Assembly: GCF_024139115.2 (NCBI RefSeq)
Contig: NC_085139.1
Coordinates: forward strand, 142,065,271-142,129,270
Direction: 5' to 3'
DNA length: 64,000 nucleotides
From: Armigeres subalbatus
Taxonomy: Eukaryota; Arthropoda; Insecta; Diptera; Culicidae
A program made the position numbers and the translations under genes. Shown piece after piece: positions 11,456 through 21,974 of the stretch; position 1 is the stretch's first letter; the number at the start of each line of letters is the position of its first letter. Below the pieces are notes generated by a model. The model saw only the letters and a program-made list of their open reading frames with translations, was not told the origin of the DNA and ran no database searches.

Positions 11456-13381
11456 CCAGCATTTATATTTCTGGTCAACATCAAATAACATTAGTGCCAT
11501 TTATCTCGAAGATTGATTAGCCACCTTAAATTTTTCGACTCTAGCATCATATTGTTTGCAATTATCATAGGTAGGCCCCCAGTCCACACGGTTCTGGCTG
11601 CAAGGTCGGATTAGGTAGGAGTTATAAAGTTGTTGGCAATGCCAGTGTCACCTGTAGAGTTGTCTAAAAAAAATATTCGATTTGCGATTTGATAATGTGT
11701 TTTATATCTTTTCAGAGCATTTGATTGTCATCCCATAACATATTTCAGAAAAATGCAATTTCAATACATCGCAATTCTCATGATTCATTCAACCCCACAC
11801 CAGCTGCATATAGCGCTTGCTGCAAAATATAACAGATAGGTAATCTTTTGCTCATGCACCTTTCCATTCATTCCCACCTACATATGATTATATGACGCGG
11901 CGGTACATTTAGACTTCTTTATACTTTCTCATATCTCCCACATCCGGGAAGTAGCATCACACCTCATCCTTGTCGCATACGAATATCCTCACGGCTCACT
12001 ATTATATCGATATTTCTCCGTTCAATTACATTCCCGAAAATTACATCACGACTATTGAACCGTGCTTCCGTTTTCCGGTTCGCGTTTCTGCAACCTCTGC
12101 GCCATTGTAGCAGCAGTGTCTCGGGGGATGAAGCATTGAACGAGAGACACGTCGCTTTGAAGAATATATTTGACAAAGATACATTTCCAGTGTTCCATCT
12201 TATCCTACTGCCGTGGGAGTAGAGAAGGATGGTCCAAAACGAACCCATTCAAAATAATGCAGCAGGGAGATTTTCCTAGTACAGATTGAACTCACTTGAA
12301 ATATTTATCAGAATCGCGATGAAATGAAAAAAGAAAAGTGGATAATAATGGAAAAAAATAACGAAGGGCGGTAAATTATAAAAAAGAATCTTCTCAATCA
12401 AGACACTTCCAATCTCATCGTAGAATGTTTAGACTACTTTTCCCCTTCAAACCTGGTAAGCCAGGTGGAATAAGTCTCGCCTCCTTTGAGAAATATTTTT
12501 CATCATTCATTCTCCTACTTTGGACCCCACTTTCCAGTGTCTGCTCCACACATTGTTAGCTTCTGCAATTCGTATCCAAATCCAACCACCTACATGAGCA
12601 GCACCATTGCTGAGTCGGGATTCTAGTGCCTTGGTACGTGAAGAAAAACACTAGATTTTGGAAGTGAATTTTCTCGCCACCGCCATATCTCACTCATCCA
12701 TCGCACCTTTTTTCATCTTCCCTGCTGAACGGAGGAATGAATGGGCGGTGGCGGAAAAATGTAACTTTGCGCCACGGCACGACAGCCCAGAGAAAAGACA
12801 TGGGGAGAAAGCTCGATAAATCTTTCACCTGTGTGTCTGAGGCGGTACGTGTGAGTGCACAGGGTACGCTATGTATTGGGGAATGTGTGATACTCGTATA
12901 GTTATACGAATCGCATTGATTCGGTTCCGTTTCCATCAGGCAGGGCTTCCGGTATTCTCCATTCTCTTTTCCGTTTTCTCAACAATAGCTACCTATTTTG
13001 AATCACAGCGCAAATGGATTCGACTTACCAGCTTCGGACAGATGCTTCGAAGGGAGAGATCAGTTTTTAGAAATTGAAACAACCGTGGAAATAAGTGAAT
13101 TGACGATACATACTAACGGTATTTAAAGTATTATCAATTCGGAAGTAGAACAATAGTATTTCCATCAATGGCAGAATACGACGAAAGAAAGTATCTGGTT
13201 TGGATTCAATCCAATATATTTTTCCACAAATCAATTATCTACATATAAAAATCGAAGCACAGGCGCACATATTATAAACAACACGAAGGAGACTGTGGGA
13301 CCACGGACAATGCGTTCCCGGAAGGGCTTGTTGAAACAAATATAATGTTTCCATTTATTACTTTTCGAGTGAAACTTCCAA
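11456..13381. other. No gene recognised
   Basis: No ORF above about 95 codons and none with recognisable motifs. Composition alternates between AT-rich and mildly GC-richer stretches (12.0-12.2 and 12.7-12.9 kb) without clear repeats. An exon of a distant gene cannot be excluded. Confidence 0.45.
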
Positions 13382-13530
13382 CGCACAGAAGAGCAGCTAG
13401 CCGCAGCTTCTCTTGAAGATGGCTGGAAAGATATTCGATCCGTCATTGGCAGGACCTCAACCACTGCACTGCAGTCCTCGTATCGTAGAAATGACTGATA
13501 TGACGGCCGATGGTGGGAAGATCGGCCATT
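13382..13530 (+). pseudogene. RTE fragment (endonuclease-RT linker)
   Basis: Frame + encodes EEQLAAASLEDGWKDIRSVI and a little further RRND, then a stop where the related elements have Trp. This corresponds to EEQLGAASLEDGWRDIRSAI in RTE-A. Only about 150 bp of homology is visible and both sides are unrelated, so it is a small relic of an RTE-A relative in + orientation. Confidence 0.75.
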
Positions 13531-13741
13531 GTTTTCGTCGATTGACCAATTTTCCCTTGAAAAAGGCCACATTCAATGACCGAACGAATCTTCGGACAGA
13601 GTAAAACGTTAACCATTTAGTGGTTTTTAAGACTGAGATAGCCGAAATTTATACATGAAAACTATTTCCAGTCGTCCTCAATACCATTCATAATTTTTAA
13701 TTCATCGTTTAAAAAAATAGCCTTTTATTACATAAATAGAG

Positions 13742-13800
13742 ATTTTTTTATTCTTTATTAATGAGGGTTGCAGCCCTAGGCAAGCTCACCTCTGGTAAAT
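13742..13800 (+). repeat. Dispersed repeat R2, copy 1
   Basis: TTTATTCTTTATTAATGAGG followed by a TTGCAGCCCTAGGCAAGCTC block resembles 20316-20370 (CTTTATTAGCGA, TTTCAGCCCTGGGCTAGCTC). It is a short dispersed repeat of unknown origin. Confidence 0.45.
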
Positions 13801-14014
13801 AAAGGAAACTTAATGTTTCCCACCGGTGCGGTGCGGTAGTAAGACATTCCAGTGAATGTTCTCGCATCACGAATCTGCTGGCTTTGGTGTTTTCAACGAA
13901 AAATCGGCCACCTTTCAAAAACTTTAAGAACCAAGGGCTTGGTGTATCCAGTTTTCCGCAATGACTGCTAACGTGCCTGTGGGTTGTTTTAGATTTGACG
14001 TTTGTAGAGGTAAA

Positions 14015-14197
14015 TTGGGGCCTTCATTAGCCGTACGGTAAGATGCGCGTCTACAAAGCAAGACCATGCTGAAGGTGGCTGGGTTCGATTCCCGGTCCGG
14101 TCTAGGACATTTTCTCGCCTTCCCCGGGCATAAAAGTATCATCCTGTTAGCCTCATGATATACGAATGCAAAAATGGTATCTTGGCTAAGAAACATT
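14015..14197 (+). mobile_element. Feilai-like SINE, 5' half
   Basis: The tRNA-like head has box A TAGCCGTACGG and box B GGTTCGATTCC. It is followed by the CCGGTCCGGTCTAGGACATT block and the ATATACGAATGCAAAAATGG block that also occur in the SINE at 50248-50525. The element stops at TGGCTAAGAAACATT, where RTE-B1 is inserted, and its 3' half resumes at 15965. From memory the sequence resembles the Aedes Feilai SINE. RNA polymerase III would read it from the internal boxes. Confidence 0.82.
14183..14197 (+). repeat. 15-bp target-site duplication of RTE-B1
   Basis: TGGCTAAGAAACATT at 14183-14197 is repeated exactly at 15965-15979. The duplicated bases belong to the host SINE, so they mark the exact insertion point of the RTE-B1 element. 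Confidence 0.88.
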
Positions 14198-15964
14198 CAT
14201 TCATTTCATTTTTCATTTATTTAGTTAACATCTAAACAGATAACACTGAATCAACAATTTGACGCCACAATACACGGTTCGAGGCCGCATCTCTCCATCC
14301 TCGGATACGCCCCACGCTCGCCAAGTCGTTTTGCACCTGGTCTGCCCATCTCGCTCGCTGCGCTCCACGCCGTCTCGTACCTGCCGGATCGGAAGCGAAC
14401 ACCATCTTTGCAGGGTTGCTGTCCGGCATTCTTGCAACATGTCCTGCCCATCGTACCCTTCCGGCTTTAGCTACCTTCTGGATACTGGGTTCGCCGTAGA
14501 GTTGGGCGAGCTCATGGTTCATTCTTTGCCGCCACACACCGTCTTCTTGCACACCGCCAAAGATGGTCCTAAGCACCCGTCTCTCGAATACTCCGAGTGC
14601 TTGCAAGTCCTCCTCGAGCATTGTCCATGTGTCATGTCCGTAGAGGACAACCGGTCTTATGAGCGTCTTGTACATGACACATTTGGTGCGGTGGCGAATC
14701 TTTTTCGACCGCAGTTTCTTCTGGAGCCCGTAGTAGGCCCGACTTCCACAGATGATGCGTCTTCGTATTTCACGACTAACGTTGTTGTCAGCCGTTAGCA
14801 AGGATCCGAGGTAGACGAATTCCTCGACCACCTCGAAGGTATCCCCGTCTATCGTAACACTGCTTCCCAGGCGGGCCCTGTCGCGCTCGGTTCCGCCCAC
14901 AAGCATGTACTTTGTCTTTGACGCATTTACCACCAGTCCAACTTTTGTTGCTTCACGTTTCAGGCGGGTGTACAGTTCTGCCACCTTTGCAAATGTTCGG
15001 CCGACAATGTCCATGTCATCCGCGAAGCAAATAAATTGACTGGATCTGTTGAAAATCGTACCCCGGCTGTTACACCCGGCTCTCCGCATGACACCTTCTA
15101 GCACAATGTTGAACAACAGGCACGAAAGTCCATCACCTTGTCTTAGTCCCCGGCGCGATTCGAACGAACTGGAGTGTTCGCCCGAAATCTTCACAGTTTT
15201 GTACACCATCCACCGTTGCTTTGATCAGTCTGGTAAGCTTCCCAGGGAAGCTGTTCTCGTCCATAATTTTCCATAGCTCTACGCGGTCTATACTGTCGTA
15301 TGCCGCCTTGAAATCAACGAACAGATGGTGCGTTGGGACCTGGTATTCACGGCATTTTTGAAGGATTTGCCGTACAGTAAAGATCTGGTCCGTTGTCGAG
15401 CGGCCGTCAACGAAGCCGGCTTGATAACTTCCCACGAACTCGTTCACTAATGGTGACAGACGACGGAAGATGATCTGGGATATCACTTTGTAGGCGGCAT
15501 TAAGGATGGTGATCGCTCGAAATTTCTCACACTCCAGTTTGTCGCCTTTCTTGTAGATGAGACATATAACCCCTTCCTTCCACTCCTCCGGTAGCTGTTC
15601 GGTTTCCCAGATTCTGACTATCAGTTTGTGCAGGCAAGTGGCCAGCTTTTCCGGGCCCATCTTGATGAGCTCAGCTCCGATACCATCCTTACCAGCTGCT
15701 TTATTGGTCTTTAGCTGTTGAATGGCATCCTTAACTTCCCTCAAGGTGGGGGCTGGTTGGCTTCCATCGTCCGCTGAACTGACGTAGTCATCTCCTCCGC
15801 TGCCTTGACTTTCACTGCCTGTACTCTCAGCGCCATTCAGATGTTCCTCGTAGTGCTGCTTCCACCTTTCGATCACCACACGTTCGTCCGTCAAGATGCT
15901 CCCATCCTTATCCCGGCACATTTCGGCTCGCGGCACGAAGCCTTTGCGGGATGCGTTGAGCTTC
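14198..15964 (-). mobile_element. RTE-B1, 5'-truncated RTE LINE
   Basis: A 1.77-kb insertion on the - strand, flanked by a 15-bp duplication. The 3' end at 14198 is an (AATG)n-type tail (ATGAAATGAATGAATG on the - strand). The 5' end is truncated at the start of the RT region (LNASRKGFVPRAEM). RT is read in two frames: 15133-15964 (NKAAGKDGIGAELI, DFKAAYDSID) and 14232-15209 (RRGLRQGDGLSCLLFN, intact palm FADD, C-terminal RTE block to VDSVLSV). They are separated by loss of one CA dinucleotide near 15192, since the paralogue at 55579 has one more CA. Truncation means it could not move itself. Confidence 0.88.
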
Positions 15965-16100
15965 TGGCTAAGAAACATTGCAAGTAAATAACTGTGGAAA
16001 TGCTTAGGGAACACAAGCTGGGAGGCGGAGATTACCTAGTGGGGGATGCAATGCCAACAAGAAAAAAAAAAGAAGAAGGAGAAGAAGAGGTCAATTACAC
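15965..16100 (+). mobile_element. Feilai-like SINE, 3' half
   Basis: TGGCTAAGAAACATT repeats the broken end of the SINE at 14197. It is followed by TAACTGTGGAAATGCTTAGG, a GCTGGGAGGCGGA block and the terminal GCCAACAAGAAAAAAAAAAG tail. This completes the element begun at 14015. Joined, the SINE would be about 300 bp, as expected for the family. Confidence 0.82.
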
Positions 16101-16310
16101 CTTCTGTGTCGAGCATTCTGACCAATGTGCCATCGGGAAGCTATCCGAAAAGTTAATGTCATCGCTCTTCCACAACAGTCCTACCTACCTCGAATCTTCC
16201 TGACTCCATGCGTTTTGTGGTCTCTTGCTAAATCTTCCGAGCGCGTTAATCTTTTGCTGATTCCGGAAGCGTGGATCTATTGACTCCTGCTATGTCAACG
16301 TTGAAAAAAT
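16101..16310. other. Unassigned spacer
   Basis: Sequence between the SINE tail and the first copy of the 150-bp direct repeat. No gene or repeat recognised. Confidence 0.4.
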
Positions 16311-16467
16311 TCTACGCACTCAAGTGACCACAAGCATGTATAAGGTGTACCAGAAAGTATAAGCACGGTATTGATGCACTATTGTTGTTTTTAGATGACG
16401 TTAAAACAACAGATCATTGCATTGCTGTGCATCATTGTTTACATTTCAATCTATCGCACTGTAGGTT
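16311..16467 (+). repeat. ~150-bp direct repeat flanking the Jockey element (left)
   Basis: CGCACTCAAGTGACCACAAG to TTCAATCTATCGCACTGTA. The same sequence, with scattered changes and a 5-bp indel (ATTGC), lies at 21367-21515 in the same orientation, just after the Jockey 3' tail. It is too long and diverged for a normal LINE target duplication. Confidence 0.75.
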
Positions 16468-16489
16468 AAGACGGTATAATATGCCCCCC

Positions 16490-17079
16490 CTAAGGCAACT
16501 CCTTGAGAACTTTTTACTTTTCAACGCAATTCATGCAAACTTGGCCATCGCTCTTCGCTACAACATTAACTGTCGTCTGCTTCCAAGTTTCCAGCTCAGT
16601 GTCATCGAGGCCATCGTTGTCGAAATCACCACTTCGGTCGGCACAATCGCACTCATCGCGGCGTACTGTCCAACGCAAGCCAAAGCCGGAACAAGTTTGT
16701 CTCGTAAACATCCGCCATGGCCTTACTCGATGTCGAGAAGGCATTGTACAATGTATGGCATGATGGCCTGGTGTACAAACATGGTCACAACATGGTCGCA
16801 GGCGTCCCCCAGGGCAGTATCCTCGGGCCCCTGCTTTTCAATCTGTTCACCTCCGACATGCCAGAACCTCCAGAAGGCGGCATTCTGTCTCTGTTCGCAG
16901 ATGACACATCCATCGTCTACAACGGTAGAGTGATCAGAGCGCTAGTGGCAAAACTCCAACGAGGCCTGGACGCCCTGACAGAGTACCTCACCAGCTGGAA
17001 GATCTGTATCAACGCGGCGAAGACCCAGGTCATCATTTTCCCCCACTCCAAATCCCCTAAACTTGTTCCGCCTGGGGAC
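16490..17079 (+). pseudogene. Jockey-like LINE, 5' portion (endonuclease remnant and RT)
   Basis: In one frame around 16530-16690 the sequence encodes an endonuclease piece (NLAIALRYNINC, TIALIAAYCPTQAK). It passes directly into RT sequence in another frame (16717-17079) beginning near ALLDVEKALYNVWHDGL, so the end of the endonuclease and the start of RT are deleted. RT motifs visible are GVPQGSILGPLLFN and the palm LFADDTS, with both Asp residues intact. The frame stops at PPGD because a hAT-like element is inserted there. The coding sequence resumes after 20685. Confidence 0.82.
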
Positions 17080-17656
17080 TAAGCATATGCGGTATTTCGA
17101 AAAATTTCGTTTCAGGTGGTTCGAAACGAAATTCCGCGGAATTTCGCGGAATTCAAGCATGGCGAAATCTGATTTCTTGATTTCGTTTCGTTTCGTAAAA
17201 TTACAAAAATTTCGCTAGAAAAAACTAGCTTCTAACGAAATTTAACGGAATTCCGCGGAATTTCGAAATAAATTTAAACTAATCCATACTTTATATTATA
17301 AAAAAATTTGGCTGCGCGGCTGAACAAAATCGTTAAGTTGTTTTCAAAACTTTAGGTTATACAATTTTTTATATTAACGCTTACTACATAACCCCATTCT
17401 TAGTCGACAAATACGTAAGTAGTTTTCTTCTATAAAACGTCTTCAGTGTTTCCATGAGTTAAATTTTGTGATATTTTTTTACTATTTGCACAATATGAAT
17501 GCGAAATCGATTGTGTTGCTGCTGGTCATGGGACGGCAGCTAGTCCGGGAGAACGCGAAATGAAAAAAACTACCTCGCGTACCAGAAATTTGTTTAATTT
17601 GTTTGAAATTTGTTTAAATTTCTGGAGGAATTTCTTAAGTAATTTACAACATTGCA

Positions 17657-19529
17657 CTATGGTCCAGGATACAGATTTACGCGGAAAGATGAATTTTACG
17701 CCAAAACTATATTTTTTAGAAAAAACTGTTGTTCTACAAAATTGTTCGAAATAGTAAAGCCATCATTATAGTGCAACCAAAAAATAGGGTGGCCCATCAT
17801 ATAAAAAAAAATTAGAAAATATTTTTCAATTTTTTGGAATATTGACATGTTATGTTTAACAAAATTGTAGCGCAGCTTATTCCAATCAATTTTGCTATAA
17901 AAACTTTTTCTGTTGCTCTTAAGTTGGCTGATTTAGAGCAATTTTACCTAATTGGATTAGGGTGTACCTCAAAAAAACAGTATTTTTAATCTCCTTTTTT
18001 TATTTTAGATTTCTCGAAAAAGTCATCTTCAGGTGACTTTTAGAGCTCAAAAAAATGCAACTTTTTATGGGTGAATATGCTCAATATCTTTCACCGATCA
18101 AAAGTTATAATCGTTTTTCTGTCAAAATTACATTTTTTCCATAAGTTGATATCTCCGGTTAGGGCAGACCAAAAAAATATGTTTACACGGCATTTGAAAG
18201 AAAACTTCATATTCTTCATTATGTCAAAAAATTGGAGACATGTTATTTTTTTATCTAAAGTTTTACTAATTTTACTAAAATCATGTTTTTTCAAATAAAT
18301 TGATATAACTCGATAATGGAAGAAGATACAGACGATATTCTTATAGCAAAACACGCGTTTTGGAAAGCCCCAAAAGTCTTCAGAAGGTGACATCCGTGAA
18401 AAATAATAAATGAAATGAGCAGATCATAAATATTGTTTTTTGAGGGACACCCTAATTCTGGTAAGTAAAATTTACTCTAAACAAGTGAGCTTAAGAGCTA
18501 CATAAAAAGTTTATATAGCAAAGTTGATTGAAAAAAGCTGCGCTACAACTTTGTAGAACATTTTATGTCAATATTCCGCAAAGTAAAAAAAATTAAAATT
18601 TCACATTTTTATAAAATGGCCCACCCTATTTTTCGGTAACTCTATAATAAGGGCCCGAGTATCCAGAACAACTTTGTAGAACAATTTTTTTTTTAAAGTA
18701 TGCTGTAGGCCGAAAATGCATCTTTTCTCGTAAATATTGCAATATGATGATAATGATAAAACTTATAAAAAGTGTTAAAGCTGTAGATTTTTTAGTTTTC
18801 ATTTCTCACAAATGTCACCTTCTGGGCTGGGCTTTCCAAAACGCGTGTTTTGCTATAAGAATATCGTCTGTATTTTCTTCCATTGCCGAGTTATATCATT
18901 TTTTTTAAAAAAACATGATTTTACTAAAATTGGTAAAACTTGAGATAAAAAAATAACGTATCTCCAATTTTTTGATAATATGAATTTCTCTTCCAAATGC
19001 CGTGTAAACATATTTTTTTGGTCTGCCCTAACCGGAAATATCAACTTATGAAAAAATGTAATTTTGACAGAAAAACGATTATAACTTTTGATCGGTAGAA
19101 GATATTGAGCATATTTACCCATCAAAAGTTGCATTTTTTTAAGCTCTAAAAGTTACCTGAAGACGACTTTTTCGAGAAATCTTAAACCAAAAAAGTAGAT
19201 CAAAAATACTGTTTTTGTGAGGTACACCCTAATCCGATTAAGTAAAATTGCTCTAAATCAGCCAACTTAAAAGCTACAGAAAAAGTTTTTACAGCAAAAT
19301 TGATTGAAATAAGCTGCGCTACAACTTTGTAGAACATATCATGTCAATATTCCGAGAAATAAAAAAAAAAATTCTAATTTTTTTATATGATGGGCCACTC
19401 TATTTTTTGATCGCACCATAATGATGGCCTTATTATTTCGAACAATTTTGTAGAACAACAGTTTTTTCTAAAAAATATAGTTTTGGCGTAAAATGCATCT
19501 TTCCGCGTAAATCTGTATCCTGGACCATT
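17657..19529. repeat. Large imperfect inverted repeat inside the hAT-like element
   Basis: The left arm at about 17657-18402 and the right arm at about 18799-19529 are inverted copies, for example GGTCCAGGATACAG at 17661 against CTGTATCCTGGACC at 19515. Other pairs include TTGTAGCGCAGCTTATT and the AACGCGTGTTTTG block. The spacer 18440-18730 contains a third, more decayed copy of the outer half of the arm, in right-arm orientation. No ORF over 110 codons. It may be an independent foldback nested in the hAT-like element, or its amplified core. Confidence 0.75.
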
Positions 19530-19785
19530 GTTCATGTGAGGCTACCAAAAAATTCTTCAAAAAATATTTTTCGCGATATTTACTTTTTTGATTTGATTAT
19601 TTTGCTGCTAAAATCTATACCTATATGGCACGTTTTTTTTAACCTGGAAATTAATGTAAAACACCTGAAAAAAAAACCTGGAAAACTCAGGGAATTTCGT
19701 TTTTACAGATGAGTAGACACCCTGTTTGTGCATTTTAGAAAGGTGCACAGGATTCTTCTAGTGAGCAAATGTATGCTATATATGT

Positions 19786-19864
19786 ACTGCCGCTAACCGC
19801 AAGACGAGCACATCTGTATATGGCATCCATATACAGATGTGCTCGACTTGCGGTTAGCGGCAGT
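19786..19864. repeat. 38-bp stem hairpin
   Basis: The arm 19786-19823 (ACTGCCGCTAACCGCAAGAC and onward) is inverted at 19827-19864 with a single mismatch and a 3-nt loop. This is a near-perfect palindrome, either a very small MITE or a remnant of one, inside the hAT-like element. Confidence 0.75.
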
Positions 19865-20315
19865 GTAGACGAAGAATAAGAAGAAATAAATTTTGGCATA
19901 TACGCCCTTTTCAAATGTTGATCTAGTAATATCAATTCTATAACTGCGTCTACTCTTGGCAGATGTGGATACATAATTAAGTATCCCACTAAATAAAAAA
20001 TAAATCTAAGCATTCTTTTCCAAATTTTGATTAAGTCAATACTGTAAAACCACGCAGACAAGACAATATGAAGTAAGCTTCAGCATAATTACTTAATTCT
20101 TAGGTGAACTAAGGTTTTAAACAAAATTTGAATCCGTATATGAAAAATCCCACAATTTCTTTATTTTTATATACTTACTGATATATACCTGATATAAAAT
20201 TGATCAGATTCGGGAGCACACGCTCCACGATCCTTTCCTTTGAAAGCGGCACAAATGCTGGGATATTGCCTTATCGCCAATGGTATATGCGGCGAGAATG
20301 TGACGATTTATTATA

Positions 20316-20370
20316 GATTTTTTTTTGTCTTTATTAGCGATACTTTCAGCCCTGGGCTAGCTCGTCGCGA
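20316..20370 (+). repeat. Dispersed repeat R2, copy 2
   Basis: Resembles 13742-13800: a poly-T stretch, CTTTATTAGCGA and TTTCAGCCCTGGGCTAGCTC. Confidence 0.4.
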
Positions 20371-20677
20371 CCTATCATAGATTGCCTCTTCAGTTATTAT
20401 AACTCTTTTGGTCGCAAAACAGTTATTCGACTTCGAAAAAGTGGAATCAGAATTGCGTACATAATGTAAAACCAATTCAAACAAAATTCCGCGGAAAAAA
20501 ATCCAAATTTCGTTTCGTTTCGAAAAATTTCGAATTAAATGAACCTTGATTTCGTATCGTTTCGAAGTCTCGAAAGAAATCTATATTTCGTTTCGTTTCG
20601 ATCCGAATCAACATAGACATTTTAAATTTCGTTTCGTTTCGTTTCGTTAGGAAAAAGTGTGTTATCGCATACCCTTA

Positions 20678-21366
20678 CTGGGGACTGTAAAATCATCCTC
20701 AATGGCACGACTGTGGAATGGGCCAATGAGGCCGACTACCTTGGCTTGACCCTCGACAGCAAGCCTATTTTCAGGCAACAGGTTGACAAAACGGTGACAA
20801 AGTGTAACGTTTTGTTGAAACTACTGTACCCTTTGATCAACCGCCGGTTGCCATTGTCCCTGAAAAAAAAAGCTTGCTGTCTACAAGCAAATCATCCTCC
20901 CTGTGATCGAATATGGCATGCCGGTCTGGGAGAGCTGCGCTAAAACTCACCACCTCAAACTTCAACGGGTCCAAAACAAATTCCGGAGGATGATCCTCAA
21001 CACCTCTCCCAGGACAAGAACATCCGAGGTTCACCGTCTGGCCGGAATAAAAACCTTACAAAGAAAAGTTCAGGGTCCGTTGCTTGCAATCGGATCAGGC
21101 TCCAATTAGGGCGCTAGTTCCAATCTAGGTTATCAAATTTTTATTGTAAATATTAGTGTACATAGTAGTTAGGTTATCAAATTTTAAACACACTAGCGCC
21201 TCCTGAAGGCCGTCATGGTACATTATATTTTAAAAATTAAGTTAAAACATAAAAATAATAATAATAATTGAAATTGAAGTTGGAGGGCCAAGCCGACCGA
21301 TCACTGTACATGTTAAAAATAATTGTAGAACAAAAAATGTTTTAAATAAAGAAGAATTTTACTACT
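20678..21366 (+). pseudogene. Jockey-like LINE, 3' portion
   Basis: After the second CTGGGGAC the frame reads GDCKIILNGTTVEWANEADY and DKTVTKCNVLLKLLYPLINR, the RT thumb region. A frameshift near 20875 moves it to the frame of 20903-21109 (IEYGMPVWESCAKTHHLKLQ, NKFRRMILNTSPRTRTSEV). The 3' untranslated region follows, ending in AAATAAAGAAG and a (TAC)n tail near 21366. Together with 16490-17079 this is one decayed copy. A second copy on the other strand is at 35980-36630. Confidence 0.82.
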
Positions 21367-21515
21367 ACTATCCGCATTCAAGTGGCCACAAGCATGTATA
21401 GGGTGTACCAGAAAGTATAAGCACGATATTGATGCATTATTGTTGTTTTCAGATGACGTTAAAACAACAGATCATTGCTGTGCATCATTGTTTACATTTC
21501 AATCTATCGCACTGT
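21367..21515 (+). repeat. ~150-bp direct repeat flanking the Jockey element (right)
   Basis: Begins immediately after the (TAC)n tail with CGCATTCAAGTGGCCACAAG and ends at TTCAATCTATCGCACTGTA. Same orientation as 16311-16467. Confidence 0.75.
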
Positions 21516-21546
21516 AATTGATATCAAGTCAAGATATGGAAAAATC

Positions 21547-21699
21547 TCGCTTAACTTTTCAAAAGGACCTAAGTAACATTTTTTTCATGATTTAATTTGA
21601 ATAGCGCAATCAAGAGAAGAACATGAAAGCTTTTGATTGCAGTACTCAAATTAATTCATGAAAAAATGTTACTTAGGTCCTTTTGAAAAGTTAATCGAG
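21547..21699. mobile_element. Short MITE-like element with 51-bp arms
   Basis: The arm at 21547-21597 (CTCGCTTAACTTTTCAAAAG and onward) is repeated inverted at 21648-21699 with about three differences. The loop is about 50 bp. No coding capacity. Target duplication not resolved. Confidence 0.75.
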
Positions 21700-21894
21700 A
21701 AATCTTAGAACATTGAATAATGAAGTCGACCGACCAAGGCACAAAGGGCCCTGCCGGCAGCGCGAAAACAAAATGGGGGTTGTGTGATGCCTTTTCCACT
21801 CGGCAAGGCATATAAGACGTCAATTTCAAAATGTTCGTTAACTCATTAAAACGCATTTTAGTCGAAAATAGTTTGATTTTTCGGGGGAAGGGCC

Positions 21895-21972
21895 GTTTGA
21901 TCGAAAACCATTCGGCCGATTGCCTTGCCACTTGGCCGAGGGCCACTAGACCGAAAGTTGTTTGGCCGAATA
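21895..21972 (+). repeat. 'TTGGCCGAA' minisatellite, left part
   Basis: Degenerate repeats of a roughly 17-21 bp unit containing TTGGCCGA lie before the TA-flanked element. The same array continues at 23411, so the element inserted inside an existing array. Confidence 0.7.
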
Positions 21973-21974
21973 TA

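Larger units (their letters stand above)
17080..20677. mobile_element. hAT-like non-autonomous element with 8-bp target duplication
   Basis: A 3.6-kb insertion with ends TAAGCATATGCGG (left) and, read inward from the right, TAAGGGTATGCGA. CTGGGGAC is duplicated at 17072-17079 and 20678-20685. An 8-bp duplication and a TAAGGG-type end fit the hAT superfamily. The subterminal 150-200 bp on both sides are packed with TTTCGTTTCG and TTCCGCGGAATTTCG motifs in opposite orientation, plausibly transposase binding sites. No transposase frame is present. The interior holds a 1.9-kb inverted repeat and a short palindrome. Removing the element and one duplication gives a continuous Jockey frame, and the paralogue at about 36412 shows the unoccupied site. 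Confidence 0.85.
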
